DNA of 64,000 nt. Source: JACKAQ01 sp020634975 [NCBI: Calditrichia bacterium] (GTDB taxonomy: Bacteria; Calditrichota; Calditrichia; RBG-13-44-9). The notes beneath the pieces were generated by a model. That model was given only the letters and a program-made list of their open reading frames with translations. It searched no databases and was not told the DNA's origin. The translations under genes were made by a program, and so were the position numbers. The stretch is from NCBI GenBank assembly GCA_020634975.1, contig JACKAQ010000004.1:315476-379475 (forward strand), in the 5' to 3' direction. This document shows positions 27,969-37,968 of this stretch, in pieces. How positions within the stretch are numbered: position 1 is the first letter of the stretch; the number at the start of each line of letters is the position of its first letter.

Positions 27969-28640
27969 ATGCTGTCAGTCAAACATCTGGTTAAAAATTA
28001 CCAAACGGAATCCCAAACGGTAGAAGTGCTTCGCGATGTGTCGTTTGATATTTCCGCCGGCGAATCGCTGGTAATTACCGGCCCCTCTGGTTCCGGAAAA
28101 AGCACACTATTGCATATTTTGGGAACGCTCGATTCGCCGACATCCGGCGCTGTTTTAATTAATGGAAAAAATCCGTTTGAATTGGCGGATGCGGAATTGG
28201 CAAAATTTCGCAACCACACTGTCGGATTTGTGTTTCAGGATCACCATTTGTTGCCGCAATATTCTGTACTGGAAAACGTGTTGCTGCCCACGCTCGCTTT
28301 TCCAGTCGATAGCCATAAATCGCGCGATCGCGCAACCGACCTGATCGAGAAAGTCGGGTTGTCGCACCGGATCAATCATCTTCCGGCGGAGCTTTCCGGC
28401 GGTGAGCGCCAGCGGGTTGCGATTGCGCGCGCGCTGATCAACGCGCCAGCCATCGTTTTGTGTGACGAGCCCACCGGAAACCTCGACCACAGCACCGCCG
28501 ATACGCTCGCCAATGTGCTGTTTGATCTTCATCGATCCGAAAAAAATATCCTCGTTGTTGTCACCCACAGCCTCGATTTGGCACAGCGTTTCGCCAGAAA
28601 ATTTCGTATATTGGACGGAAAATGTTTGGAAGAACATTAA
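27969..28640 (+). CDS. lolD: ABC transporter ATP-binding protein (LolD/MacB type)
   Basis: 223 residues. Walker A GPSGSGKSTLLHILGTLD, Q-loop FVFQDHHLLPQYS, signature LSGGERQRVAIARAL, Walker B VLCDEPTGNLD, and H-loop VVTHS. Length and the DSPTSG segment place it in the LolD/MacB/FtsE group, which drives lipoprotein release or exporter-type mechanotransmission at the inner membrane. The cognate permease (LolC/E or MacB-like) is not adjacent, so the symbol is a best guess within the group. A GAGGCGAA stretch lies ~10 bases before the ATG. Downstream is an exported protein of unknown function. Confidence 0.88.
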   Translation: MLSVKHLVKNYQTESQTVEVLRDVSFDISAGESLVITGPSGSGKSTLLHILGTLDSPTSGAVLINGKNPFELADAELAKFRNHTVGFVFQDHHLLPQYSVLENVLLPTLAFPVDSHKSRDRATDLIEKVGLSHRINHLPAELSGGERQRVAIARALINAPAIVLCDEPTGNLDHSTADTLANVLFDLHRSEKNILVVVTHSLDLAQRFARKFRILDGKCLEEH

Positions 28641-28698
28641 TCCAAAATACTGTTTTGTAAAAAATTTTGGCAGAAAACCACTCAATTTTTGGAGAAAT

Positions 28699-29271
28699 AT
28701 GATTCGCAAGTTTTCTCTGATTGCAATTGTAAGCACCTGTTTCTGTTGCGCTTATGCGCAGGAAATCGCAGCCTGGGATACAGTGGACATTCGCTATCGC
28801 CGCGCAGAAGTGTTGTTCAGCACCAACGAGGATGTCATCACTATCAAAGTGCCGACCTATTTGAACAAATTTGATGTAATGGAGCAAATCAAGCTGGCTG
28901 TTCAGTTTCCGGGAACGCCGCCACCGGAGAAAAAAACAACTGTTTTTGTGCTCCGGGATGATCAAAATAAAAATGACAAAACCAAAAATTGCGGTATTTA
29001 CAAACCCGGAAAAGGCTACCAATGGCGGTTGGATGATTGGCAACAGGACGATGCGATTTTCGATTACGAACCGAGCGAAGTCGATAAGTTGTTATATAAC
29101 ACGATCTTGGACAGCATGTATGCCCAGGAAATCAGCCCGCTGACATTTGAGGAAAATGAGAGTGATACAAAAAAGCAGATCGCCAAAATGTTCGAAAAAA
29201 GCGTTGCGGAGGTCGATTCAATTTATTTTCGGGTGATGTGGTGGCGTGGTTTGCAAGCTGCCAAAAAATGA
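28699..29271 (+). CDS. Secreted protein of unknown function
   Basis: 190 residues from ATG 28699, chosen because GGAG lies just upstream (28691-28694) and a signal peptide follows at once (FSLIAIVSTCFCCAYAQ). The mature protein is hydrophilic, with DIRYRRAEVLFSTNEDVITI, a charged middle containing VFVLRDDQNKN, and an acidic C-terminus ending in WWRGLQAAKK. No family recognised. It follows the LolD-type ATPase gene by ~58 bases, so it may be the last gene of that unit, and a hairpin terminator lies directly after it. Confidence 0.75.
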   Translation: MIRKFSLIAIVSTCFCCAYAQEIAAWDTVDIRYRRAEVLFSTNEDVITIKVPTYLNKFDVMEQIKLAVQFPGTPPPEKKTTVFVLRDDQNKNDKTKNCGIYKPGKGYQWRLDDWQQDDAIFDYEPSEVDKLLYNTILDSMYAQEISPLTFEENESDTKKQIAKMFEKSVAEVDSIYFRVMWWRGLQAAKK

Positions 29272-29274
29272 GAT

Positions 29275-29308
29275 CAAAAAAAAGCCTGTCGTTTGACAGG
29301 CTTTTTTA
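29275..29308. terminator. Bidirectional rho-independent terminator
   Basis: A-run, 7-bp GC-rich stem (29284-29290 with 29295-29301), 4-base loop and T-run, placed between the exported-protein gene (plus) and leuS (minus). A on one side and T on the other allow use in both directions. Confidence 0.9.
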
Positions 29309-29310
29309 AT

Positions 29311-31935
29311 TTATCGAACAACGATGTTTACCAATCGATCGGGAATAACTATAATTTTTACAACCGTTTTGCCAACGATCAACTCCTGCACGCGATCGGT
29401 TTCCATCGCCATTTTTTCGGTGGCTGCTTTGTCCAGTCCGACCGGCAGCGAGAGTTTGTAGCGCAGTTTTCCGTTCACCTGAATCACCACTTCCGATTCA
29501 TCCTGCACCAGATATTTTTCATCAAATTGCGGCCAATTTTCATACGCCAGCGATGTTGTGTGACCCAGTTTTTCCCACAATTCTTCGGCGATATGCGGGG
29601 CAAAGGGGCTGAGCAGCAGCACAAAGGTTTCCATCACGCTGCGGGGGCATTTGCGCCATTTGTTGGCTTCGTTTACAAATGTCATCATTTGCGCGATGGC
29701 GGTGTTAAACCGCATGTTCTCAATATCTTCGCTCACTTTTTTGATGGTCGCGTGCAGATGGAACATCTCATCTTTACCCGGCTCGATATCCTGAATCTGC
29801 GGCATCAGCCGTCCGTCTTCTTCCACAAACAACCGCCAAACGCGATTCAAAAAGCGATAAACGCCCTCAACGCCTTTCATGCTCCACGGTTTCATTTGTT
29901 CAAGCGGACCCATGAACATTTCATACAATCGCAGCGCATCTGCGCCGTAATCTTCCACCACTCTATCCGGGTTGATCACGTTTCCGCGACTTTTACTCAT
30001 TTTGTAGGATTTCGCCTCAATGCGGATTGCCGGGTTTTCCCGCCAAACAAATGCATCACCGCGTTTTTCGGTCTCATCTTCGTTCAATTTTTCGGCAACT
30101 GCTTTTTCGCCGCTGCTTTTGATGGTGTTGTCGCTTTGCACCTGCTCAACGGAAACGGGATTTCCGCTGCCATCGCGATAGAGCACGTATTCCATTTCGC
30201 CCAAAATCATGCCCTGATGCACCAGTTTCCGGAACGGCTCTTTTGTGGAAACAACGCCGATATCGAACAGCACCTTGTGCCAGAATCGCGCGTACAACAA
30301 ATGCAATACCGAGTGTTCCGCGCCACCAACATACAGATCGACATTCATCCAGTATTTCTCTTTTGCGGGATCGATCAGTGCGTTCGCGTTGTGCGGATCG
30401 ATGAAACGCAAATAATACCAGCACGAGCCGGCCCACTGCGGCATCGTGTTAAATTCGCGAGTGTAAATTACGCCGTCTTTTTCAACAAATTTCCAGCTTT
30501 CCGGCGCGTTCGAAAGCGGCGGCTGCGGATTTTTGTCATCTTTGTCGCCCGCTTTGGGTTTGAAATCTTCCATTTCCGGAAGCGTTAGCGGCAGCTCGTT
30601 TTCGTCGATGGCGATGGTGCTGCCATCCGGGTGGTGTAAAATCGGGAACGGCTCGCCCCAATAGCGCTGGCGGCTGAACAACCAGTCGCGCAACTTGTAA
30701 TTGATCTTTCGCTCACCGATGCCTTTTTCTTCCAACCAGTTGATTATTCTGGATTTGGCTTCCGCAACATGCAGCCCGTTCAAAAACTGGCTGTTGATTG
30801 CCGGACCATCGCCGGTGAACGCTTTGCCCTCAAAATCCGCCGGCGGTTGAACCGTGCGAATGATCGGCAGATCGTAAATTTCGGCAAATTCCCAATCGCG
30901 TTCGTCCTGTCCGGGAACCGCCATAATTGCGCCGGTGCCGTAAGTGGACAGCACATAATCGGCGATCCACACCGGAATTTTGCTGCCGTTCACCGGATTG
31001 ATGGCGTATCCGCCGGTGAACACGCCGGATTTTTGTTTTTGCAATTCGGTGCGTTCGAGGTCGCTTTTTCGGGCGGCGGCTTCGCGATAGGCAACGATTG
31101 CATCGCGCTGTTCCACTGTGGTTAATTTATCCACCAGTTCGTGTTCCGGTGCCAAAACCATGTAGGTTGCGCCAAACAGCGTGTCCGGGCGAGTGGTGTA
31201 AATCAATATTTTTTCTTCACTTCCGTCAACAGAAAAAGTAACTTCCGCACCTTCGGATTTACCGATCCAGTTTTTCTGCATTTCTTTGGTACTTTCCGGC
31301 CAATCCAATCCTTCCAGATCTTCCAGCAGCCGTTCGGCGTATTCGGTGATTTTCAGCATCCACTGGCGCATCGGCCGGCGATACACCGGATGCCCGCCGC
31401 GTTCACTTTTTCCGTCGATCACTTCCTCGTTTGCCAAAACCGTTCCCAACGCGGGGCACCAGTTTACCGGCACTTCGGCAATGTACGCGAGCCCTTTTTT
31501 GTAGAGTTGCAGGAAAATCCACTGCGTCCAGCGATAATAATTCGGATCGGTCGTGTCCACCTGGCGATCCCAATCATACGAAAAACCCAGCGCCTTTAAC
31601 TGCGATCGAAACTTATCGATATTTTTTTGCGTGGTCACTGCGGGATGCGTGCCGGTTTCGATAGCATATTGCTCTGCCGGCAAACCGTAGGCATCCCAAC
31701 CCATCGGGTGCAAAACGTTGACATTGTTCATGCGTTTATATCGCGCAATAATGTCTGTTGCGGTGTAACCTTCCGGGTGTCCGACGTGCAATCCCGCACC
31801 GCTCGGATACGGAAACATATCCAAAACATAAAATTTTTGTTGATCCGGATTGAAGGATTCCGGCGTGCGAAAAGTTTTGTTGCCCTCCCAATAGGCTTGC
31901 CACTTCTGCTCGATCGTCCTGAAGTCGTATCCCAT
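29311..31935 (-). CDS. leuS: Leucyl-tRNA synthetase
   Basis: Class Ia synthetase charging tRNA-Leu. The start at 31935 ([15 protein letters not shown]) has GGAG six bases upstream; an ATG at 31947 (four codons earlier) lacks an SD sequence. 874 residues, normal for bacterial LeuRS. The HIGH-type motif is HVGH within [19 protein letters not shown], and the KMSKS motif is KMSKSRGN. The CP1 editing domain is present ([18 protein letters not shown] and [18 protein letters not shown]), so mischarged tRNA should be edited. The C-terminal anticodon-binding and tRNA-contact domains are complete. It reads towards the terminator at ~29.3 kb. Confidence 0.98.
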   Translation of the reverse strand: MGYDFRTIEQKWQAYWEGNKTFRTPESFNPDQQKFYVLDMFPYPSGAGLHVGHPEGYTATDIIARYKRMNNVNVLHPMGWDAYGLPAEQYAIETGTHPAVTTQKNIDKFRSQLKALGFSYDWDRQVDTTDPNYYRWTQWIFLQLYKKGLAYIAEVPVNWCPALGTVLANEEVIDGKSERGGHPVYRRPMRQWMLKITEYAERLLEDLEGLDWPESTKEMQKNWIGKSEGAEVTFSVDGSEEKILIYTTRPDTLFGATYMVLAPEHELVDKLTTVEQRDAIVAYREAAARKSDLERTELQKQKSGVFTGGYAINPVNGSKIPVWIADYVLSTYGTGAIMAVPGQDERDWEFAEIYDLPIIRTVQPPADFEGKAFTGDGPAINSQFLNGLHVAEAKSRIINWLEEKGIGERKINYKLRDWLFSRQRYWGEPFPILHHPDGSTIAIDENELPLTLPEMEDFKPKAGDKDDKNPQPPLSNAPESWKFVEKDGVIYTREFNTMPQWAGSCWYYLRFIDPHNANALIDPAKEKYWMNVDLYVGGAEHSVLHLLYARFWHKVLFDIGVVSTKEPFRKLVHQGMILGEMEYVLYRDGSGNPVSVEQVQSDNTIKSSGEKAVAEKLNEDETEKRGDAFVWRENPAIRIEAKSYKMSKSRGNVINPDRVVEDYGADALRLYEMFMGPLEQMKPWSMKGVEGVYRFLNRVWRLFVEEDGRLMPQIQDIEPGKDEMFHLHATIKKVSEDIENMRFNTAIAQMMTFVNEANKWRKCPRSVMETFVLLLSPFAPHIAEELWEKLGHTTSLAYENWPQFDEKYLVQDESEVVIQVNGKLRYKLSLPVGLDKAATEKMAMETDRVQELIVGKTVVKIIVIPDRLVNIVVR

Positions 31936-32170
31936 TCGAAACTCCATTGATTATACATCAAATTGAAACAGTACTTTTGCATATTTTAAATCTATGCAAA
32001 ATCATAAATTATGGCTACGCGAACGGCGAATTTATGAAATGTATTTTGTGATTTCAAGCTTTTTGGAAAGGAACAAGGGCAAAGCAAAATCGTATTTCAT
32101 TGTATTTGGCGCGTAAACACTCTATATTGCGGTAATTAAAATGATACATTAACCAAACGTATAACTATTT

Positions 32171-33019
32171 ATGATTCAACTACATAGACGCTTTATTTTT
32201 ACACTGCTCCTGATATTGACAACTTTGCTGCAAATTGTTCCGCTGCATGCGGATGGCGATTTGAAAAAGCCAACCCAGCCGTTGCCCCAATTTAAATGGA
32301 AAGTGGGGGAGGAGCTGGAGTATAAAGTGAAATACAGTTTTTTGACTGTAGGAAGCTTAAAATTCTGGATTTTGAACAAAGATACGCTCGCCGGACGCAA
32401 CGTTTACCGCTGCCGGATGCACATGAAATCCAGTTCGGCGATTCCCTTTGTCAATCTCGATGACACTTATGAAAGTTTGATCGACGAAGATGTTTATTCG
32501 CACCGCGCGGAAGCCTGGGAACAGGGTGGCGACCACATTTTATACACCCGATACGATTTCGATTATGAACAAGGCAAAGTGCTCATGTTCATGGAAAAAC
32601 GCTACAAGGATGACGACCGGACAGAAGTTGTGCTCGATTCCTCCACCGTTTTGAACGGACGGGTTCAGGATGGTTTTTCGCTGCTGTTTTTTGCGCGCGC
32701 AAATGTAGAGCGCAGCGATACTGCGGACGTCACCGTTTTTTCATTTAATAATTTCAACCAAACCAACATCAATTTTACCGGCAAAGTAGAAGATTTGAAA
32801 GCCAAAGGCGAAAAAGTGGATGGCTATTTTCTCGATGGCAAAATGAAATTTGTGGGCATTGCCGGATTAAAAGAAGATTTTGAAGGATGGTTTGCGCAGG
32901 ATGCCCAACGCGTTCCGCTGCATGCCAGAATGAAGGCTTTTCTCGGAAGTGTGCGATTGAATTTGCATAAATGGAATAACTGGGACGGAGAAATAAAATC
33001 ACTGGAAGACGACGATTGA
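32171..33019 (+). CDS. DUF3108 domain secreted protein
   Basis: 282 residues. N-terminal signal peptide (RFIFTLLLILTTLLQIVPLHA). The mature part fits DUF3108: GEELEYKVKYSFLTVGSLKF, the ...RNVYRCRMHMKSS strand, and DDTYESLIDEDVYSHRAE, ending in VPLHARMKAFLGSVRLNLHK. These periplasmic beta-rich proteins are widespread in Gram-negative bacteria and have no proven biochemical role. No good SD lies before the ATG, so the exact start is less certain. It is divergent from leuS across a 235-bp spacer that must hold both promoters. Confidence 0.85.
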   Translation: MIQLHRRFIFTLLLILTTLLQIVPLHADGDLKKPTQPLPQFKWKVGEELEYKVKYSFLTVGSLKFWILNKDTLAGRNVYRCRMHMKSSSAIPFVNLDDTYESLIDEDVYSHRAEAWEQGGDHILYTRYDFDYEQGKVLMFMEKRYKDDDRTEVVLDSSTVLNGRVQDGFSLLFFARANVERSDTADVTVFSFNNFNQTNINFTGKVEDLKAKGEKVDGYFLDGKMKFVGIAGLKEDFEGWFAQDAQRVPLHARMKAFLGSVRLNLHKWNNWDGEIKSLEDDD

Positions 33020-33107
33020 ACCGGCACTGATACTGGAACGAAGCTATTCCACGCAAAATATTCCCGGCTTCCTCAATTTTAATGGAACAAGATGGGAGTT
33101 TGCTGTG

Positions 33108-33311
33108 ATGTTTTTTAACAAAAAACGTAGCCGAATTACGATCAACCAGATTATTTACGATAGCGATACGCATATTTTAGTCGACTACAATGGCAACCGG
33201 TTGTGGCTGCGACGGTCCAGAATTGATATTGTGCCGGATGATGATGGAAAAATTGTGATCGAACTGAGCAACCGTTATTTAAAGGACAAACTAAAACACA
33301 GAAAAACGTAA
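33108..33311 (+). CDS. Small basic protein of unknown function
   Basis: 67 residues from ATG 33108 (a GTG at 33105 is also possible; GGGAG at 33094-33098 serves both). Soluble, rich in basic residues and beta-strand-like segments: RITINQIIYDSDTHILVDYN, LWLRRSRIDIVPDDDGKIVI, then a Lys/Arg tail. No family recognised. It lies ~90 bases after the DUF3108 gene and right before a strong terminator, consistent with a genuine short gene at the end of that unit. Confidence 0.6.
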   Translation: MFFNKKRSRITINQIIYDSDTHILVDYNGNRLWLRRSRIDIVPDDDGKIVIELSNRYLKDKLKHRKT

Positions 33312-33340
33312 GTGTAATATTTTTATAAGATTAGACCTGA

Positions 33341-33370
33341 AAAAAAGGGCGTTTTAAAACGCCCTTTTTT
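33341..33370. terminator. Bidirectional rho-independent terminator
   Basis: 30-base near-perfect palindrome: A6, GGGCG core, A/T centre, CGCCC core, T6. It sits between the small plus-strand gene and the convergent GAF-protein gene, so it can terminate both. Confidence 0.9.
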
Positions 33371-33392
33371 GTTTTAGAAAATTGAATTTTCG

Positions 33393-33875
33393 CTAAAAAA
33401 TATTTTCCAGCGATTTACAAAGCATTTCCAGATATTGTTTATCTGCCGGTGTAAACGGCTCCAGTACATGCGAATCAATATCCAATTCCCCGATAATCGC
33501 ACCATTTTTGAAGACCGGCACCACAATTTCCGATTTCACCGTTAAGCTGCACGCCAGATAATTATCCTCTTTTGAAACATCCTGAATCACGAATGTTTCC
33601 TCGCGTTCCGCAGCCTGACCGCAAATGCCGGTGCCAAATCCGATCCGGGTGTGGTCCGTTTCCGCGCCCACATACGGCCCCAAAACCAGCTCTCGTGGCG
33701 ATTCCGGATCAACGATGTAAAACCCCACCCAATCAAAATAGGGAATTTCCGATTCGAGCAATTTGCAAATATTCATCAGTTTTTGGTCGCGATCGCCATC
33801 GCCGGACAACACAGCTTCGGCACGCTGCAAAATTTTTTCATACGCCTGTTGTTTATCAAAATGGGTCGCTGTCAT
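33393..33875 (-). CDS. msrC: GAF-domain free methionine-(R)-sulfoxide reductase-like protein
   Basis: 160 residues, a single GAF domain with the fRMsr layout: FDWVGFYIVDPESPRELVLG, RIGFGTGICGQAAE, YLACSLTVKSEIVVPV, IGELDIDSH. The family reduces free methionine-R-sulfoxide in the cytosol using three cysteines (E. coli numbering 84, 94, 118). Here Cys85 and Cys109 correspond by spacing to 94 and 118, the latter catalytic, but the position of Cys84 is His75. It may still work with two cysteines, but this is atypical. An AGGAAAG sequence precedes the ATG. It converges with the previous unit onto the shared terminator. Confidence 0.78.
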   Translation of the reverse strand: MTATHFDKQQAYEKILQRAEAVLSGDGDRDQKLMNICKLLESEIPYFDWVGFYIVDPESPRELVLGPYVGAETDHTRIGFGTGICGQAAEREETFVIQDVSKEDNYLACSLTVKSEIVVPVFKNGAIIGELDIDSHVLEPFTPADKQYLEMLCKSLENIF

Positions 33876-34056
33876 TGCTTTCCTTTCTTTAAAATCAATT
33901 CAATTTTGCCAAATCTAACGATTTGAAAAGCGTTTTGCAATTGCAGAGAGAATCGCAAATTGGTCAAAAAATATTCAGATTCTAATGATAAGTGCATGGA
34001 TTTCTCCCGGAAAATTGATAAATTCCTTTTTACCTAACCCAAACAGAAGATGCTTT

Positions 34057-36516
34057 ATGAAATGGACACCCGCAATTGTTTGTGTTGTTATATTTTTTGG
34101 ATTGTTCGCTGCGCTGGATCGTTCGATATCGCCGCAGGTTCCTTTTCCGCTGGGAAAATTTTTCAACCCGTACAGTGGATTTTGGGCAAATGGCGACAAA
34201 AAAATGCCGTTGAACGAAACGGTCGATCTGCCGGAATTGAAGGAATCTGTTGCAATTTCGTGGGATGATCGCGGCGTTCCGCATATTTTTGCCCAAAATG
34301 ATCACGATTTATACATGGTTCAGGGATTTGTGGAAGCACGCGACCGGTTGTGGCAAATGGAATTTCTGACATACGTTGCCGCCGGAAGGCTTGCCGAAAT
34401 TCTCGGAAACAAACCGCAAATTGTGGCGCACGATCATTTTCGCCGGCGTGTTGGAATGGTTTACGCGGCGGAAAATGCGCTCAAATCTGTTCGGCAGGAT
34501 GCCCAAGCCTATCAGGCGGTTGAAGCTTACGCAAAGGGCGTCAACGCATGGATTCGCCAGCTCGATGAAAGCAAATTGCCGCTGGAATACAAAATTCTGG
34601 ATTACAAACCGGAAATCTGGACGCCGTTGAAAAGTGCGCTCGTGCTTAAAATGATGTCGTGGGATTTGACCGGACGCAACGAAGAAGTGCAGTACAGCGA
34701 AATCCGCAACGCTATGGGTGGCGAAACAACCGCCAATTTATTTGAGGCGACGCCATTTAAAATGGAAGCGATCATGCCCGAAAATATTCGCTGGGCATTT
34801 TCACCGGTCGATCGCCCGAAAGCGCCGGACAGCCTGTTTTCCGGCAAATTTCACACAGATTTCGACCAGATTATCCAGCCTGAAGCCAACAACGGCAGCA
34901 ATAATTGGGTGGTTGCGGGCAGCAAAACCGCCACCGGAAAACCGATTTTGTGCAACGATCCGCATCTGAAATTGAACCTCCCGTCGATTTGGTACGAATC
35001 GCAATTGATTTCCCCATCCGTAAATGTGTATGGCGTCAGCCTTCCCGGCGTTCCGATGATCATCATCGGGTTCAACAAAAACGTGGCGTGGGGTGTGACC
35101 AACGCTGGCACGGATGTGATGGACTGGTATAAAATCAAATTCAAAAATGCGCAGGCAAACGAATATTTTTACGATGGCGAGTGGTTGCCAACCCAAAAAC
35201 GTTCCGAGGCGATCAAGATTCGCGGCGCCAAAACCGTTTTCGATACCGTTGCGTACACCCATCACGGACCGGTCAGTTATATGGATGACGAAACACCGTT
35301 TTCCGATAACGTTCCGACCGGCGCAGCGCTTCGCTGGACCGCGCACGATCCTTCCAATGAGGTGAAAGCATTTTATCTGATGAATCGGGCGGAAAATTTG
35401 CAGGATTATAACGAGGCGCAGCATTATTTTGAATGCCCTGCCCAAAATATTGTTTTTGCTTCAGTTGATGGTGATATCGCACTGCGCCATTCCGGAAAAT
35501 TCCCGGTGCGTTGGCCGCAGCAGGGACGATACATTAGCGACGGCACAGACGCAGCGTACGACTGGAAAAATTACATCCCGTTTTCGCAATTGCCGTATAG
35601 TGAAAATCCCCGGCAGGGATTTTTGGCATCTGCCAACCAAAAACCGGTGGACGAAAATTACCCATATTTGATGCTCGGACAGTATGCCACATTTGAACGC
35701 GGCGCCCGCATTCACGAACGGTTACGCGAACTGAGTGAAATTACCCCGCAGGGGATGATGAGACTGCAGCTCGATAACCGGAATTTGCGCGCTAGAACCG
35801 TTTTGCCAACGATGTTGGCAGCGCTGGACACAACCCAAATGACCGCCGGCGAGCATATTACGTTCATCGAATTAAGCAATTGGAAATTCGACAATCAGCG
35901 CGATTTTATTGCGCCAACGATTTTTGAACACTGGTTCGAAGCGCTCACAGCCGCCATTTGGGATGACGATTTGCCCGGAAATGCCAACAGCGTTTTTCTT
36001 TACCCGAACGATGATGTGACGATGCGCCTGCTTTCCGAAGATACTGCCAGCACTTATTTCGATGACCGGCTGACGCCGGAAGTTGAGCAATACGGCGATA
36101 TCGTTCAAAAAACATTCCGGGAAACAACCGATAAGCTAACCCAAAAATTCGGTGAATTTGGAAATGCCTGGCGATGGGGAACCGCACGGGGAACGGAAAT
36201 TCAGCATCTTGCGCGAATGTCCGGTTTGGGGCGAAAAAAATTGCCGACCGACGGCGACGCGATTGCGGTAAACGCAATCAAAGCCAATCACGGGCCATCG
36301 TGGCGAATGATCGTCCAACTGGATTCGCCAAAACCGATCGCATGGGGCATTTATCCCGGCGGGCAAACCGGGAATCCCGGTTCCAAAAAATATGACCAGT
36401 TTATCGATCCCTGGGTTGCCGGATTGTATTACGAATTATTGTATTTGACCTCACCCGGCGAAATTCACGAACGGTTGGTCAACAAAACCTTTTTCCAGAA
36501 AACAAACCAACGCTAA
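34057..36516 (+). CDS. Penicillin acylase family N-terminal nucleophile hydrolase
   Basis: 819 residues from ATG 34057, where a hydrophobic signal/anchor begins (AIVCVVIFFGLFAAL). Family layout: alpha subunit (HIFAQNDHDLYMVQGFVEAR, RLWQMEFLTYVAAGRLAEIL), a spacer, then the beta subunit starting at the autocleavage Gly-Ser: Ser281 in NNGSNNWVVAGSKTATGKPI is the predicted N-terminal nucleophile. Later conserved parts include GVSLPGVPMIIIGFNKNVAW and THHGPVS. These enzymes hydrolyse amides such as penicillin side chains or acyl-homoserine lactones after self-cleavage in the periplasm. Whether this one is a quorum-quenching enzyme or a peptidase-like amidase cannot be told from sequence. A small membrane protein follows after 14 bases. 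Confidence 0.93.
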   Translation: MKWTPAIVCVVIFFGLFAALDRSISPQVPFPLGKFFNPYSGFWANGDKKMPLNETVDLPELKESVAISWDDRGVPHIFAQNDHDLYMVQGFVEARDRLWQMEFLTYVAAGRLAEILGNKPQIVAHDHFRRRVGMVYAAENALKSVRQDAQAYQAVEAYAKGVNAWIRQLDESKLPLEYKILDYKPEIWTPLKSALVLKMMSWDLTGRNEEVQYSEIRNAMGGETTANLFEATPFKMEAIMPENIRWAFSPVDRPKAPDSLFSGKFHTDFDQIIQPEANNGSNNWVVAGSKTATGKPILCNDPHLKLNLPSIWYESQLISPSVNVYGVSLPGVPMIIIGFNKNVAWGVTNAGTDVMDWYKIKFKNAQANEYFYDGEWLPTQKRSEAIKIRGAKTVFDTVAYTHHGPVSYMDDETPFSDNVPTGAALRWTAHDPSNEVKAFYLMNRAENLQDYNEAQHYFECPAQNIVFASVDGDIALRHSGKFPVRWPQQGRYISDGTDAAYDWKNYIPFSQLPYSENPRQGFLASANQKPVDENYPYLMLGQYATFERGARIHERLRELSEITPQGMMRLQLDNRNLRARTVLPTMLAALDTTQMTAGEHITFIELSNWKFDNQRDFIAPTIFEHWFEALTAAIWDDDLPGNANSVFLYPNDDVTMRLLSEDTASTYFDDRLTPEVEQYGDIVQKTFRETTDKLTQKFGEFGNAWRWGTARGTEIQHLARMSGLGRKKLPTDGDAIAVNAIKANHGPSWRMIVQLDSPKPIAWGIYPGGQTGNPGSKKYDQFIDPWVAGLYYELLYLTSPGEIHERLVNKTFFQKTNQR

Positions 36517-36530
36517 ACAGAAGTGACGCT

Positions 36531-36860
36531 ATGATTTTATTGATAATCGCCATGCTCGTGCTCTATTATTTTCAGCCATATTGGTGGTGGATTTTGGTTT
36601 TGCCACTATTTTACGGCCTGATTTTTGGCAAAAAACCGTTGAACAGCTTTTTGGTAGGATTGTCCAGCGCGGGATTGGTTTGGATAGGCGTAGCAACCTA
36701 TCAGTATTTTAACGATGCCGCCATCATCGCCCAAAAAATTGCGGAAATGATGAACGTGGGCAGCCCGTTTTTGCTGATCGGAATCACCGGATTAATTGCG
36801 ATTATTTGCGGTGGTGTCGGTGCGCTCACCGGGAATGTGCTGCGCAACCTGTTCCGGTAA
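36531..36860 (+). CDS. Small integral membrane protein of unknown function
   Basis: 109 residues with three to four hydrophobic helices: LIIAMLVLYYFQPYWWWILV, LVGLSSAGLVWIGVATYQYF and FLLIGITGLIAIICGGVGAL; a Lys-rich loop (FGKKP) separates the first two. No family recognised. It starts 14 bases after the acylase stop, so it is probably cotranscribed with it; a terminator follows at 36888. The weak AGAAG upstream is the only SD-like sequence. Confidence 0.7.
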   Translation: MILLIIAMLVLYYFQPYWWWILVLPLFYGLIFGKKPLNSFLVGLSSAGLVWIGVATYQYFNDAAIIAQKIAEMMNVGSPFLLIGITGLIAIICGGVGALTGNVLRNLFR

Positions 36861-36887
36861 ACATATTTCTGCATCATTTATCAAAAG

Positions 36888-36911
36888 AAAGGCGGGGATT
36901 ACCCGCCTTTT
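36888..36911. terminator. Rho-independent terminator
   Basis: 9-bp stem AAAGGCGGG / CCCGCCTTT (36888-36896 with 36902-36910), 5-base loop. It lies between the acylase/membrane-protein unit and the convergent membrane-protein gene. Confidence 0.85.
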
Positions 36912-36938
36912 ACAATTAAAATTGGTTCGAAATTTGGT

Positions 36939-37760
36939 TTACCACCAACCGAATCGCGGTTGGTTCAATGCGATGATAAAACATGCGATAACCCCAATCC
37001 AGACAAACACATACAGCGGCACAAAATACTGCCGTTTTTTGAGCATTTCCGGAAAGTGAATCGGAGTTTCGGCAAATTTGCCGCGCGGTTTGCTGGGGAA
37101 GAAAAACGTTTTATACGTTTCGATTGTGGCAACTGTAAAACCGATGCCGCACAGCGCAATCAGAAAGAAATTTTGGGTGAACAGTGCAGCCAGCGCACCG
37201 TAAAAAAACGCGAATGCCGGACTGCGGAAAAATTTGAACGTTTCAAAACCTTCGATGGGCGCATCTTTCCACGCACCGCCGAAAGCGGAAACCCACCCGC
37301 CGATGCTGCCGGCCAAAAAAATACCCAGCCATCCGCTGAACACTTCTTTATTGGTTTCCATATAATTCAACCCCAAACCGATCAAAATGATGCCCAATGC
37401 ATAACCCGCGCCAACGGTCAGCCGCGCGCTGCGGCTTTTCACCACTTTGCCGAACACCGCAAACTGCATCGGAATGGTGTATTTGGATTGATCCTGTTCG
37501 CGTAAAAATGTTTTGTAATATTCCAGAATCAGGCGTTCGATAGCGTATGTGGAACCAAACAGCAGCCAGATATTCGCTGCCATTGTTAAATCCAGTTTGC
37601 TGACCCACCAGATTACCGGCGCTGCAATGCCGCTAATAACAATACTGCGAAAAAATTGCCGGTTCGTGAAACCCTCGTGCGGCGAATCTTTATACATTCC
37701 CCAGGTTGAGGTGTGGGCGCCGGCAAGTAATCCGGTAATCAGTGCAATAAAAAATTCCAT
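36939..37760 (-). CDS. Integral membrane protein with internal duplication
   Basis: 273 residues, about six or seven hydrophobic helices. No family recognised. Two halves resemble each other: GMYKDSPHEGFTNRQFFRSI (~residues 21-40) against GAWKDAPIEGFETFKFFRSP (~residues 162-181), and AIERLILEYYKTFLRE (~73-88) against ATIETYKTFFFP (~219-230). The shared core is W/Y-KD-x-P-x-EGF-x6-FFRS followed by an E-x-YKTF helix. This suggests a gene-duplicated pseudo-dimer, a common plan for transporters and channels. It is convergent with the acylase unit and has its own upstream spacer next to the tRNA. Function unknown. Confidence 0.75.
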   Translation of the reverse strand: MEFFIALITGLLAGAHTSTWGMYKDSPHEGFTNRQFFRSIVISGIAAPVIWWVSKLDLTMAANIWLLFGSTYAIERLILEYYKTFLREQDQSKYTIPMQFAVFGKVVKSRSARLTVGAGYALGIILIGLGLNYMETNKEVFSGWLGIFLAGSIGGWVSAFGGAWKDAPIEGFETFKFFRSPAFAFFYGALAALFTQNFFLIALCGIGFTVATIETYKTFFFPSKPRGKFAETPIHFPEMLKKRQYFVPLYVFVWIGVIACFIIALNQPRFGWW

Positions 37761-37968
37761 GCGAGTGTTTATCCTCCATTCTACAGTCGTTGATATTGTT
37801 CATTTCATAACAAGCTTTCAATTTAACACAGTCACACTTTTTTTCCAACACTCTTGAACACTTCGCCAATTTGCTGGCTTTTTTGCCAGCCCTGCGGAGG
37901 CAAAAAGAAATTTGCAATTAATTCTTGATAATGGAATCCAGAATCTATATATTTGCCAGCGTTTTATT

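Noticed and set aside
29293-30588. 431-codon open frame on plus strand
   Set aside because: Antisense to leuS, whose catalytic motifs are certain; no start signal or family features.
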